Shown here piece after piece: positions 27,856-35,408 of a stretch of 64,000 nt of DNA. The notes beneath the pieces were generated by a model. That model was given only the letters and a program-made list of their open reading frames with translations, was not told where the DNA came from and did not search any database. Every line of letters starts with the position of its first letter. Position 1 is the stretch's first letter. The position numbers and the translations under genes are program-made. Origin of the DNA: Sphingomonas sp. CROZ-RG-20F-R02-07 (GTDB taxonomy: Bacteria; Pseudomonadota; Alphaproteobacteria; Sphingomonadales; Sphingomonadaceae). The DNA lies in assembly GCF_022662335.1 (NCBI RefSeq), contig NZ_JAKNQJ010000008.1, positions 62,001 to 126,000 on the forward strand, given 5' to 3'.

Positions 27856-29085
27856 TCAGATCCCCAGCTCGCGGCGCTGCTCGATCACGCGCCAATCGGG
27901 TTCCTTGAACACGCCCTCGAACATTTCGGAAAGCGGGGGCTTGGACTTGCCAAGAGTGCCGACCGCGTCCGCCGCCCGCTGCGCGGTGCGGAGCGCTTCG
28001 GTCAGTTCCGCTTCCATCTGCACGTGGCGCTCCTCCGACCAGTCGCCCCGCCCGATCAGATGCGCCTTCAGGCGCACCACCGGATCGCCCAGCGGCCAGT
28101 GCGCCGCCTCGTCGGCGGGGCGATATTTGGTGGGATCGTCGCTGGTGGAATGGCCCGACGCCCGGTAGGTCACGAACTCAATCAGCGTCGCGCCCCCGTT
28201 CGCCCGCGCCCGCGCCGCCGCCCACTCGGTCGCGGCCCACACCGCCAGGAAGTCGTTGCCATCGACCCGCAGTCCGGGGATGCCATAGGCCAGCGCCTTT
28301 GCCGCAAAGGTCACGTGTTCGGCGCCGGCGATGCCGGAAAAGGTGGAGATCGCCCACTGGTTGTTGGTGACGGCGAGGATGACGGGCGCACGGTACACCG
28401 CAGCAAAGGTGAGCGCCTCGTGGAAGTCGCCCTCCGCCGTGGTGCCGTCGCCGATATAGCCGAGTGCGATGCGGGTATCGCCCTTGTACGCCGATGCCAT
28501 CGCCCAACCGACCGCGTGACCGAACCGGCTGCCGACGTTCCCGGATAGCGAGTAGAAGCCATAGTCGCGCGCCGAGTAGAGGATCGGCAGCTGACGTCCT
28601 TTGAGCGGGTCCTTTTCGTTCGAGTAGATCTGGTGGATCATCTGTTCCATCGGATATCCGCGCGCGATCAGCCAGCCCTGGACACGGTAGGTCGGAAAGC
28701 ACATGTCGCCCGGCGCCAGCGCCATCGCCTGAGCGACTCCGATCGCCTCCTCGCCGGTCGACTTCATGAAGAAGCTCGTCTTGCCCTGCCGGTGCGCGCG
28801 GAACATGCGGTCCTCGAACAGGCGCGTCTGCACCATCGCCCGCAATCCGGCGATCAGCACGTCCGCGCTCACGTCCGGAACCCAGTCGCCGACAGCTTTG
28901 CCCTCCTCGTCCAGGATTCGCAGCAGCGCATACGGGAGATGGCGCAGCGTCGACTCGGCCGAACAGGGATCGGGTCGGGCGACGGCGCCCGCCGGATCGA
29001 AGCGGAGATGAGAGAAGTCGGGGATGTCCCCGGGTCGCGCGGACGGCTCGGGGACGAACAGGCGAAGTGGCAGTGATCCAGACAT
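27856..29085 (-). CDS. bkdA1: Branched-chain 2-oxoacid dehydrogenase E1 alpha
   Basis: A 409-aa subunit starting at ATG 29085, behind GGAGAGG; an upstream ATG at 29121 has no such site. TPP-binding motif GYIGDGTTAEGDFHEAL ends in NNQWAIST. Also seen are RLFEDRMFRAHRQGKTSFFM, and the phosphorylation-loop-like YRASGHSTSDDPTKYR found in branched-chain E1alpha proteins. It is the first gene of the eight-gene leucine operon. The TPP site, together with the E1beta neighbour and the distal ivd/mcc genes, identifies the branched-chain rather than pyruvate complex. Confidence 0.95.
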   Translation of the reverse strand: MSGSLPLRLFVPEPSARPGDIPDFSHLRFDPAGAVARPDPCSAESTLRHLPYALLRILDEEGKAVGDWVPDVSADVLIAGLRAMVQTRLFEDRMFRAHRQGKTSFFMKSTGEEAIGVAQAMALAPGDMCFPTYRVQGWLIARGYPMEQMIHQIYSNEKDPLKGRQLPILYSARDYGFYSLSGNVGSRFGHAVGWAMASAYKGDTRIALGYIGDGTTAEGDFHEALTFAAVYRAPVILAVTNNQWAISTFSGIAGAEHVTFAAKALAYGIPGLRVDGNDFLAVWAATEWAAARARANGGATLIEFVTYRASGHSTSDDPTKYRPADEAAHWPLGDPVVRLKAHLIGRGDWSEERHVQMEAELTEALRTAQRAADAVGTLGKSKPPLSEMFEGVFKEPDWRVIEQRRELGI

Positions 29086-29214
29086 CCGACCCTCTCCAGC
29101 GTGGGCGACATTCTTGCACATCGCGCTAAGATAGGTTTTCTTTTTTTTCTAATTTTGGGCACGGTTGGTAAAATTTCATTCTAAGTAGCTCGACCGCGGA
29201 GGAATGCTGTTCCA
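29086..29214. promoter_or_regulatory. Divergent promoter region of the leucine operon and its Lrp-type regulator
   Basis: This 129-base gap contains the most AT-rich tract nearby (29131-29155, runs of T, then CTAATTTT) and a second AT-rich patch (AAAATTTCATTCT around 29169-29181). The layout fits Lrp-type binding that controls both directions, as BkdR does for bkd genes in pseudomonads. Exact -10/-35 boxes could not be assigned. Confidence 0.5.
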
Positions 29215-29667
29215 ATGGACAATTACGATCGCGCGATACTTCGCCACATTCAGTCGGAGCCCGACCTGACCACCGCGGATTTGGCGGCGCGCGTCGGCCT
29301 ATCGCAGACACCGTGCTGGCGACGCCTCAAGACGCTGGAGACCACCGGCGTGATCCTAGGGCGTGCCGTGCTGCTTGATCCGGCCAAGGTCGGCTATCCC
29401 GTCAGTGTCATCGCCCACGTACGTATCGCCGGTCACGACGAAGTCACGCTCGAGGGCTTCGAGACGCAGGTCTGCGCCCATCCGGAAATCGTCGAATGTT
29501 TCTCGATGAGCGGCGATAGCGACTATCTGATGCGGATCGTCGCGCGCAGCATCGAGGATTACGAGCGATTTCTGAAAAAGGTCTTGCTGCACTTGCCGGG
29601 CGTCTCGGCGGTCAATTCGTCCTTTGCCCTGAAGCAAGTCAAGGCGACCACCGACTTGCCCGTCTAG
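29215..29667 (+). CDS. Lrp/AsnC-family regulator of the leucine operon (BkdR-like)
   Basis: A 150-aa regulator starting at ATG 29215. HTH: MDNYDRAILRHIQSEPDLTT, recognition helix LSQTPCWRRLKTLETTGVI. The RAM domain follows (VSVIAHVRIAG, VECFSMSGDSDYLMRIVAR, LPGVSAVNSSFALKQVKATT). SQTPCWRRLKxLE is typical of BkdR/Lrp-like activators responsive to branched-chain amino acids. It lies divergent from bkdA1, so it probably controls the operon. A GGAGGA-like site lies about 12 bases upstream of the start. Confidence 0.92.
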   Translation: MDNYDRAILRHIQSEPDLTTADLAARVGLSQTPCWRRLKTLETTGVILGRAVLLDPAKVGYPVSVIAHVRIAGHDEVTLEGFETQVCAHPEIVECFSMSGDSDYLMRIVARSIEDYERFLKKVLLHLPGVSAVNSSFALKQVKATTDLPV

Positions 29668-29936
29668 CGGCAGGGTCCCGCCTCCGGCAAGCAGCGCCCG
29701 CGCAATGCACGTTCGTGCTTTCGACATCGGTAGTACTTTCCCCGGAGGGCGAAACGCATTACCGCAGTGGAGTGAACGCGCTCTCGACAATGCGAACAAG
29801 GGTTCAGCGGCTGCCGAGCGTGCGCGCGTGGAAGATCGGCAAGCGAATTAGCAGCCGGATCATCTGATCCGGACCCCTGCTCGTCGCGGCGCACGCATGC
29901 GGGCGCCACCTCTCGCTCACCCGTCAAGGGCTTCCC

Positions 29937-30227
29937 ATGTCCCACCGGTCCAGCCGGGCTTCCACGTCGGCTTCCAATCCCTGTCCGAATCGCGTCCGCT
30001 TTCGGATCGTGGGCGACATCTGCCCCAACCTACTGCCCCGCATTCTAGGTCTTCTGGTGCAATTCGAAACCATTCCTTGGAGCATGGCGCTGACCAGGAC
30101 ACCGGCGACCCTGAGCCTCTCGATCGACCTCGACCGGCCCGAGGGCCTGCGGGCCGACATCTTGCTGAACAAGATCGGCGCGATCCCCAGCGTGCGGCGC
30201 GCGACGCTGGTGAAGCTGCGACCCTGA
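29937..30227 (+). CDS. Small ACT-domain-like protein
   Basis: A 96-aa protein from ATG 29937, with AAGGG six bases upstream. Residues 20-96 have the beta-alpha-beta-beta-alpha-beta order of an ACT domain: RFRIVGDICPNLLPRILGLLVQ, TPATLSLSIDLDR and LLNKIGAIPSVRRATLVKL. It resembles small regulatory subunits such as IlvN/IlvM, but is too short and divergent to name. The approximately 270 bases before it (29668-29936) show no gene. It may sense amino acids, in keeping with nearby catabolic genes; that is inference. Confidence 0.6.
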   Translation: MSHRSSRASTSASNPCPNRVRFRIVGDICPNLLPRILGLLVQFETIPWSMALTRTPATLSLSIDLDRPEGLRADILLNKIGAIPSVRRATLVKLRP

Positions 30228-30265
30228 CGTTCGCTCAATCCGCCGGCCGTCGTCCGCCCGGTTTA

Positions 30266-30438
30266 GCGGGCAGCGCTGGAGAGCGCCGCCAGCGGTGCCC
30301 GCCTGCGTCCAGCCGGCTTCGCCGCGGGAACACCCTTGCGCCCCTCGTGCAGCGTCAGCAGTTCGCGCATCAACTCCTCGTCCAAGCTCGACATGATCGC
30401 CAGCACCTCGGCCTCGTCGCACCCTTCGCCCGCGACAT
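30266..30438 (-). pseudogene. 3' remnant of a gene cut by the ISKra4-type element
   Basis: On the minus strand, downstream of the element's left end, a frame continues as HVAGEGCDEAEVLAIMSS, LDEELMRELLTLHEGRKG and a basic Lys/Arg/Ala-rich tail to a stop at 30263-30265. The N-terminal part now reads into the 58-bp repeat, so the original start is lost. The helical, acidic segment followed by a basic tail looks like the end of a real small protein. No family recognised. Confidence 0.45.
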
Positions 30439-30496
30439 GGAGTGCATCACAAATTGGGGGCAACCTGGTCGTCATCGGGTGGCAAGGCAAAGGAGC
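30439..30496 (+). repeat. Left terminal inverted repeat of the ISKra4-type element
   Basis: Outer end GGAGTGCATCACAAA. It pairs with 33343-33400 over 58 bases, differing at three positions (30454 and 30482-30483). Confidence 0.9.
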
Positions 30497-30635
30497 GGAT
30501 AATTGCTCGTCATCCGGCACGTTGACACGGCGCTCGCGTTCAGTGCTGGAGCGCAGTAAGGCAATCAGGTCATTCTATCTAGGGCAATGACAGCCGCCTT
30601 CTGACGGCTTTCCTGCCCGGAACAGGATCCTGCCC
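30497..30635 (+). promoter_or_regulatory. Likely res/promoter region ahead of the resolvase
   Basis: This 139-base non-coding stretch inside the element contains a TTGACA at 30522-30527 without a well-spaced -10 box. A small AGCCG/CGGCT hairpin lies near 30592-30610. Serine resolvases usually bind a res site directly upstream of their gene, so this is where one would sit. I could not define the individual subsites. Confidence 0.4.
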
Positions 30636-31223
30636 TTGCTTATCGGCTATGCCCGGGTGTCGACCGAGGACCAGCACCTCGACCTGCAGCGCGATGCGCT
30701 CGCCCGTGCCGGATGCCAGAAGACTTTCGAGGACAAGAAGTCGGGTGCCAGGACCGACCGGCCCGGCCTGGCCGCGGCGCTCGAGTATGCGCGCGCGGGC
30801 GACCAGCTGGTCGTGTGGCGCCTCGACCGGCTCGGCCGCTCACTCCCCGACCTGATCGCGCTCGTACGCCAGTTGGAAGAGAACGGCGTGCAGCTTCGCT
30901 CGTTGACCGAGGGTATCGACACTTCGACTATCAACGGCAGGCTCACCTTTCATGTGTTCGCCGCCTTGGCCGAGTTCGAGCGCGCTCTGGTTCGCGAGCG
31001 GACCAAGGCGGGCCTGGAGGCCGCGCGCGCGCGGGGCCGCATGGGCGGGCGCAAGCACCGGCTCTCGCCGGACAAGCGCCGCCACGCAGTCGAGCTCTAT
31101 CGTGCCAAGGACAAGACGGTGCGCGAGATCTGCCGGTTGATGGGCATCTCCAAGCCCACGCTATACGCCTATGTCGCCGAAGCCGACGCGGAAAGGGCAC
31201 CCGAACGGAAGCGTGCGGCGTGA
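30636..31223 (+). CDS. Serine recombinase / resolvase
   Basis: A 195-aa small serine recombinase with start TTG 30636 (AGGA upstream). N-terminal catalytic domain: LIGYARVSTEDQ with the nucleophile Ser, then GCQKTFEDKKSGARTDRPG, VVWRLDRLGRSLPDL and the E-helix FAALAEFERALVRERT. A C-terminal Hin-type helix-turn-helix follows (SPDKRRHAVELYRAKDKTVR to ISKPTLYAYV). All residues expected for activity are present. In this element it probably resolves cointegrates. Its stop overlaps the next gene. Confidence 0.93.
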   Translation: MLIGYARVSTEDQHLDLQRDALARAGCQKTFEDKKSGARTDRPGLAAALEYARAGDQLVVWRLDRLGRSLPDLIALVRQLEENGVQLRSLTEGIDTSTINGRLTFHVFAALAEFERALVRERTKAGLEAARARGRMGGRKHRLSPDKRRHAVELYRAKDKTVREICRLMGISKPTLYAYVAEADAERAPERKRAA

Positions 31224-31903
31224 CTGGACGGCGCGCGGGCGCGGACGTGACCGGCCTTGCCGATCTCGTCCGGCTGCGCGTGCAGCTGCGGGATGTGAAG
31301 CCGACCGCTTGGCGACGGGTCGTGATTCCCGCCACGATCCGGCTCGATCGCCTGCACCGCGTGGTCCAGGCCGCGATGGGATGGGAGGACGCGCACCTCT
31401 GGTCGTTCCACCTCCATGGCGTCGACTACGGTCCGGAAACGGGGCGGAATCCGAGCGTGCCGTTCGCCCAGTTTCGCCTCCGGCCTGGCGAGCGCTTCAC
31501 CTGCGTCTACGATTTCGGGGACTGGTGGGAGCACGAGGTGCGTGTCGAGGCGGCGACGCCGGCCGACGCGCGCGGGTTCGTGCCGCGGTGCGTCGGCGGC
31601 AACGGAACCTGCCCGCCAGAGGATTGCGGCGGACCGGCGGGTTACGCCGAGCAGGTCGGCGAGGCACTCGGCCTCTCGGCGAGCCTCGACTTGGCCGACT
31701 TTGCCGAGTTCGGGCGCGATCTGCTGGCGGCGAAGGAGTCGGGCGACTGGAGCCCGATCACAAACCCCGACCGTTTGGACGACCTGGACCGTATCGTGCG
31801 CCGATCGCAGCGACGGCTTCGGTTCACCGAGCCGTTCAGCAAGGGGGCGGCGAACGATCGGCTGCACGCGTTAGCGGGAGCGGAACAGGAGACCGACCCA
31901 TGA
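31220..31903 (+). CDS. Plasmid pRiA4b ORF-3-family protein (IS1096 TnpR-like passenger)
   Basis: Up to 227 aa from GTG 31220 (a GTG at 31247 is an alternative). The PRiA4_ORF3 domain is plain: VRLRVQLRDVKPTAWRRVVI, TIRLDRLHRVVQAAMGW, HLWSFHLHGVDYG, FTCVYDFGDWWEHEVRVE and the Cys-containing CVGGNGTCPPEDCGGPAGY. This family is a frequent passenger in transposons such as IS1096. Its biochemical role is unknown despite the TnpR label. It overlaps both neighbours by four bases, so it is made together with resolvase and transposase. Confidence 0.88.
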   Translation: MTGRRAGADVTGLADLVRLRVQLRDVKPTAWRRVVIPATIRLDRLHRVVQAAMGWEDAHLWSFHLHGVDYGPETGRNPSVPFAQFRLRPGERFTCVYDFGDWWEHEVRVEAATPADARGFVPRCVGGNGTCPPEDCGGPAGYAEQVGEALGLSASLDLADFAEFGRDLLAAKESGDWSPITNPDRLDDLDRIVRRSQRRLRFTEPFSKGAANDRLHALAGAEQETDP

Positions 31904-33392
31904 CCTTGCGTTGCGCCATGCACGTCGCGATCGGCGCGTGCCCGACAAACGAGGCGTCCGGCAACGCCATCGTGATCGAGCGTACAGGCGAGCTCGCGCC
32001 CGAAACCCTCGGATTGACGCTCGCCGAGGCGCCCGCGCTGTTGCGCGAGGCGCAGGCCCGGCTCGTCACCGCCCAGGTCGGCGCATGGCAGGCCGCGCAT
32101 CGTGCCTGTCCGGCCTGCGGTGCCGATCGCGCGCTGAAGGATCGCCGCCCGATGGTGATGCGCACCGCCTTCGGCGAGCAGCGGGTCGCGGCCGAGCGAT
32201 TGCGGCGTTGCGGTTGTGGCGGCGACACGGGGCCAGGCGCGACGATGACGCCGTTAGCCGCGCTGCTGCCCGAGCGTACTACGCCCGAGCTCCTTTACCT
32301 GGAGACGCGCTGGGCGTCGCTCGTCTCCTTCGGCCTGGCCGCGCGCATGTTGAACGAGCTGCTGCCGCTTGATCGACCGGTCGCGCCGGAATGCGTGCGC
32401 CGACATCTTCATGCCGCGGCCGAGCGCGAGGAGGTCGCGCTCGAGGCCGAAGAGCCCATGCGGTTCGACGCCTGTCAGCGCGACCTGTTCGACATGGCCG
32501 TGCCGGACGGGCCGATGGTGGTCGGCATCGACGGTGGTTATGTCCGCGACCGCGAGGGCTCTTGGTTTGAGGTTGTCGCCGGCAAGGGGCGAACCTCGTT
32601 TGCGCGCGGCGACGGTGAGGCGGGCTCACCCCCGAACGAGGCCGCCTCTTCGCCCGGCCGATGCTTCGCGTTCGTGCAGGCTTATGACGATGACCCGCGC
32701 CGGCGCATGCTCCGAATGTTGCGCGACCAGGGCTACCAGCCCAACCAGAAGCTGGTGTTCCTGTCGGACGGAGGCGAGAGCGTGCGCACGCTTCAGCGCC
32801 GCACCGGCCCCGAGCCGAGCACGTGCTGGACTGGTTCCATGTCGCCATGCGAGTGACCGCGCTCGGGCAGATGATCAAGGGCACCGCAACCGAGCTTGAA
32901 TGGCGCGACGCGCGCCTGGGCGATCTCGATCGCGTCAAACACCTGCTCTGGCACGGGCACGCGCGCGAGGCGGTCGAACAGATCGGCTGGCTTGAGGACG
33001 ACGTCGATGGTGCGGCCGAGGAGGTAACCGGCGAGAACCAGGCCAAGCTCCGCAAACTCGCGGCCGGGATCGGTGAATTCGGGACCTACATACGCCGAAA
33101 CGCGGGAAGCGTCATCGACTATGGCGAACGCTACCGCGCGGGCGAGCGGATCTCGTCCGGGTTCGTGGAGAGCGCGATCAATCAGATCGTCGCCAAGCGG
33201 TTCTCGAAGCGGCAGTCGATGCGCTGGACCAGACGCGGTGCGCACCTCGCGCTGCAGACGCGCGCCCAGGTGCTCAATGGCGAGCTCGAAACCTCGTTCC
33301 GGCGTCGCTGGCCGGGATTTCGGGCAGCGCGGTCAGCATTAAGCTCCTTTGCCTCACCACCCGATGACGACCAGGTTGCCCCCAGTTTGTGA
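31900..33392 (+). pseudogene. ISKra4-family transposase, frameshifted
   Basis: Starts at ATG 31900 behind AGGAGA and overlaps the previous stop. Family marks: LGLTLAEAPALLREAQ, a zinc-binding pair ACPACGAD and CGCGGD, PLAALLPERTTPELLYLETRWA, VVGIDGGYVRDREG and VFLSDGGESVR. The frame is lost near 32812-32816. The downstream part (EHVLDWFHVAMRVTALGQM, GFVESAINQIVAKRF) continues in the -1 frame to 33392. Adding one G after the GAG codon at 32812-32814 restores P-E-A-E-H-V-L-D-W-F-H, matching the family, so this looks like a one-base deletion (in nature or in assembly). The 3' end runs into the right terminal repeat. Confidence 0.88.
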
Positions 33393-33400
33393 TGCACTCC
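33343..33400 (-). repeat. Right terminal inverted repeat of the ISKra4-type element
   Basis: Inverted copy of 30439-30496 with three mismatches. It contains the last codons and stop of the transposase frame. Confidence 0.9.
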
Positions 33401-33585
33401 TTTCCGCTTTTGATATACTGGATCGCATCCCTCAGCGTCCGCGCCTTGTGCTCGCGCGGGCGGCCCACCTTGGTGGTCCGCCTCAACAATGGCCGGACGA
33501 CAGCCCATTCTCCATCGGTGCAGTCGCTTGCATGGCGCAGGCCGCTTCTGTCATGTTCGCGGCGAGCGGTTTTGGTCCAGCCCAT
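33401..33585 (-). pseudogene. IS5-family transposase, N-terminal fragment
   Basis: From ATG 33585 the protein reads MGWTKTARREHDRSGLRHAS, DCTDGEWAVVRPLLRR, TTKVGRPREHKARTLRDAIQ and YIKSG. This is the N-terminal DUF4096-like domain of IS5-type transposases. After about 62 residues it stops exactly at the right end of the ISKra4-type element. The catalytic part is not found on the other side of that element, so the rest has been lost. Confidence 0.85.
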
Positions 33586-33666
33586 GTGATCCTCGTGGTC
33601 TTCGCAACCCCCGGTGAATCACAAGCCACTGAAATCGCTCAATTCAATTTTCGGTCGGTCTCTTAG

Positions 33667-35128
33667 CTCGACTTTCCGCATTTCAGGCGGCGTAGCAGGC
33701 AAGTTCGATCAGGCGGTCGAGGATGCCATCTGGAGTTTTCTGCGGGGGCGGGTCGTGTCGGGACGTGGCGAAAGTCTGGTCTGCCCATAATTGTCGTCGA
33801 CGGCAGCGAGCGCATCGCTGAAGGTCACAACTTCCTTGGCGTACCATCGTGCGGAACGCACGACGATGGTGCGGGCCTTGTGGATGTCGTCGGTGAACAG
33901 GGTGATGAGCGAGAACAGCGCCAGCAGCATGGGGGTAGTGCGAGCGATGGCGCGGTCGGTCCACTGACGCTGCGTCTCGACGCCGAGGTGGCGACGGACC
34001 TCGGCGAAGGTCACCTCAATCGACCAGCGGCGGATGAACCAGCCGAGCATGTCGGCGGGCGAGACATCAGGATCGGTGGACAGGAAGGCCTGTGGCCTGA
34101 ACCGTCCGGCGGGATCACGCACGATAAGTTAGCGCAGCGGCACGACTGGTCGGCCGGGGTGGCTCCAGACTGCGCATCCGGTAGCGAGTTCGACGCGCCG
34201 TTCGCCTTGGCCGTACCAGTCGGTGACGATATGCGTCGACCACGGGGTTGCCGGATCGGCGCGACGCCGCGCCAGCGTCGGGAGCCGTTCGCCGGTCCGC
34301 CGGGGGCGACCTCTCGTGCCTGGCTGGCGGGGTACAGCCCGTGCGAACAGGCGCGCGTCGAGCCGCAGCCGCGTCACCATGCAGACATGGGCGCTCACGG
34401 CGTCGAGCAGGCCGATCGCGGAAAAGCCGCTGTCGGCGACCGCGACGATGCGCCGGTCCGGCAGCCACTTGGCAACCTGCAACAGCATATGCCGGGCGCC
34501 ATCGACCAGTGACTTGTGGCGGACACCGCGCCGGTCGGCCCAGCGCTGCGACGGCATCAGCACGGTCAGGAACGGCAAAGCCCATACCCGCCGTGCCCAT
34601 GGCACGGGCACCAGCAGCATGGCCGACAGCCAGCGCAGCCCGCTGGCTTTGACAAAATGGCCATGGCTCGAGCGCACCGGGTCGCGGTAAATGCCACGTG
34701 CCGCGATCTTCGCGCCCCAGCGCCGCTCGATCGTATCGTCCAGCCCGATCACGACCGGCCCGGAGGGAACGAACGTCGCGACCAGCCGCGCCAGCAGAAG
34801 CCCGGCAGCCGCCAGCGCGGACCATCGGCTTCTGCTGAGAACATCGTGATATCGCGAAAAGTCCGCATCCTCACCGCGTCCCGTCACCCGCAACGCGGCT
34901 GCAACCGTCCGCCGATGCGTTGTAAGGATCGCCCCGGTCGCCAGCACCAGCAGGCGCTGCCAGGTCGGCTGCGTGAACAGGGTCCGGAACGGAGCCAGCC
35001 ACCCTTCCAGCCGGTCCTGCCGGTCAACCGCTGCGCCCATCTGTCGTCTCCGTGACGGTTCCACCGTTCACGGAATCAACCAGCCCCACGATCCGACTCA
35101 ACAGCCCCAAAAATGCGGAAAGTCGAGC
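33667..35128 (-). mobile_element. Decayed IS701-like insertion sequence
   Basis: Near-identical inverted ends (33667-33683 and 35111-35127, CTCGACTTTCCGCATTT) enclose a single broken transposase gene. TTAG is found at both edges (33663-33666 and 35129-35132), in line with the 4-bp YTAR duplications of the IS701 family, apart from a one-base offset at the right. The unit is about 1.46 kb, normal for that family. It sits 80 bases beyond the IS5 fragment. Confidence 0.75.
33683..35064 (-). pseudogene. IS701/IS4-superfamily DDE transposase with a stop codon and a frameshift
   Basis: From ATG 35064: RTLFTQPTWQRLLVLATGAI, FSRYHDVLSRSRWS, VVIGLDDTIERRWG (first catalytic Asp region), RRIVAVADSGFSA (second Asp) and, after an in-frame TAA at 34129-34127, VRDPAGRFRPQAFLSTD and FIRRWSIEVTFAEVRRHLG with the catalytic Glu. 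A second defect is in the G5 run at 33744-33748: one more base would restore the natural end TPDGILDRLIELACYAA, which now reads in another frame to 33683. Two independent lesions make this copy inactive. Confidence 0.85.
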
Positions 35129-35375
35129 TTAGACGTTACCGCTGAAACGGTCGCCGCGAGGGCCGCTATTCGCCCGTCGGCGGCGCCGACAACCTGGCGG
35201 GCTACAGCTTACTCGTCCCTGGTAGCCCGACGACGTCGGCAAACCGCGCTCGGCGGGGCTGGACTGCGGGCGAGTAAAGCCGGCGGGCGTCAATGCCGCG
35301 ACCGCCAGCCTATCCAGAACAACCAAGCCCACGATCGGTATTATCTGATCATGACTTTCACAGAGGTGGAGAAAA

Positions 35376-35398
35376 GCGGACGGCCCAAGACCGTCCGC
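35376..35398 (-). terminator. Intrinsic terminator of the TonB-dependent receptor gene
   Basis: A perfect 8-bp stem (GCGGACGG 35376-35383 with CCGTCCGC 35391-35398) with a 7-base loop lies 11 bases beyond the receptor stop. On the minus strand it is followed by TTTTC, so it has the form of a rho-independent terminator. The rest of 35130-35408 shows no gene. Confidence 0.75.
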
Positions 35399-35408
35399 CT
35401 CCTCCGGT

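Larger units (their letters stand above)
30439..33400 (+). mobile_element. ISKra4-family element with resolvase and pRiA4b ORF-3 passengers
   Basis: The 2962-bp unit is bounded by 58-bp inverted repeats with three mismatches (30439-30496 and 33343-33400). It contains a serine resolvase, a PRiA4_ORF3-family protein and an ISKra4-type transposase, each overlapping the next by four bases. No target duplication is visible at the ends; several ISKra4 groups are reported to lack one. The transposase is frameshifted, so this copy is probably immobile without help. On the left it cuts an unknown gene. On the right it cuts an IS5-type transposase gene. The two flanks do not belong together, so a deletion or rearrangement accompanied or followed insertion. 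Confidence 0.85.
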
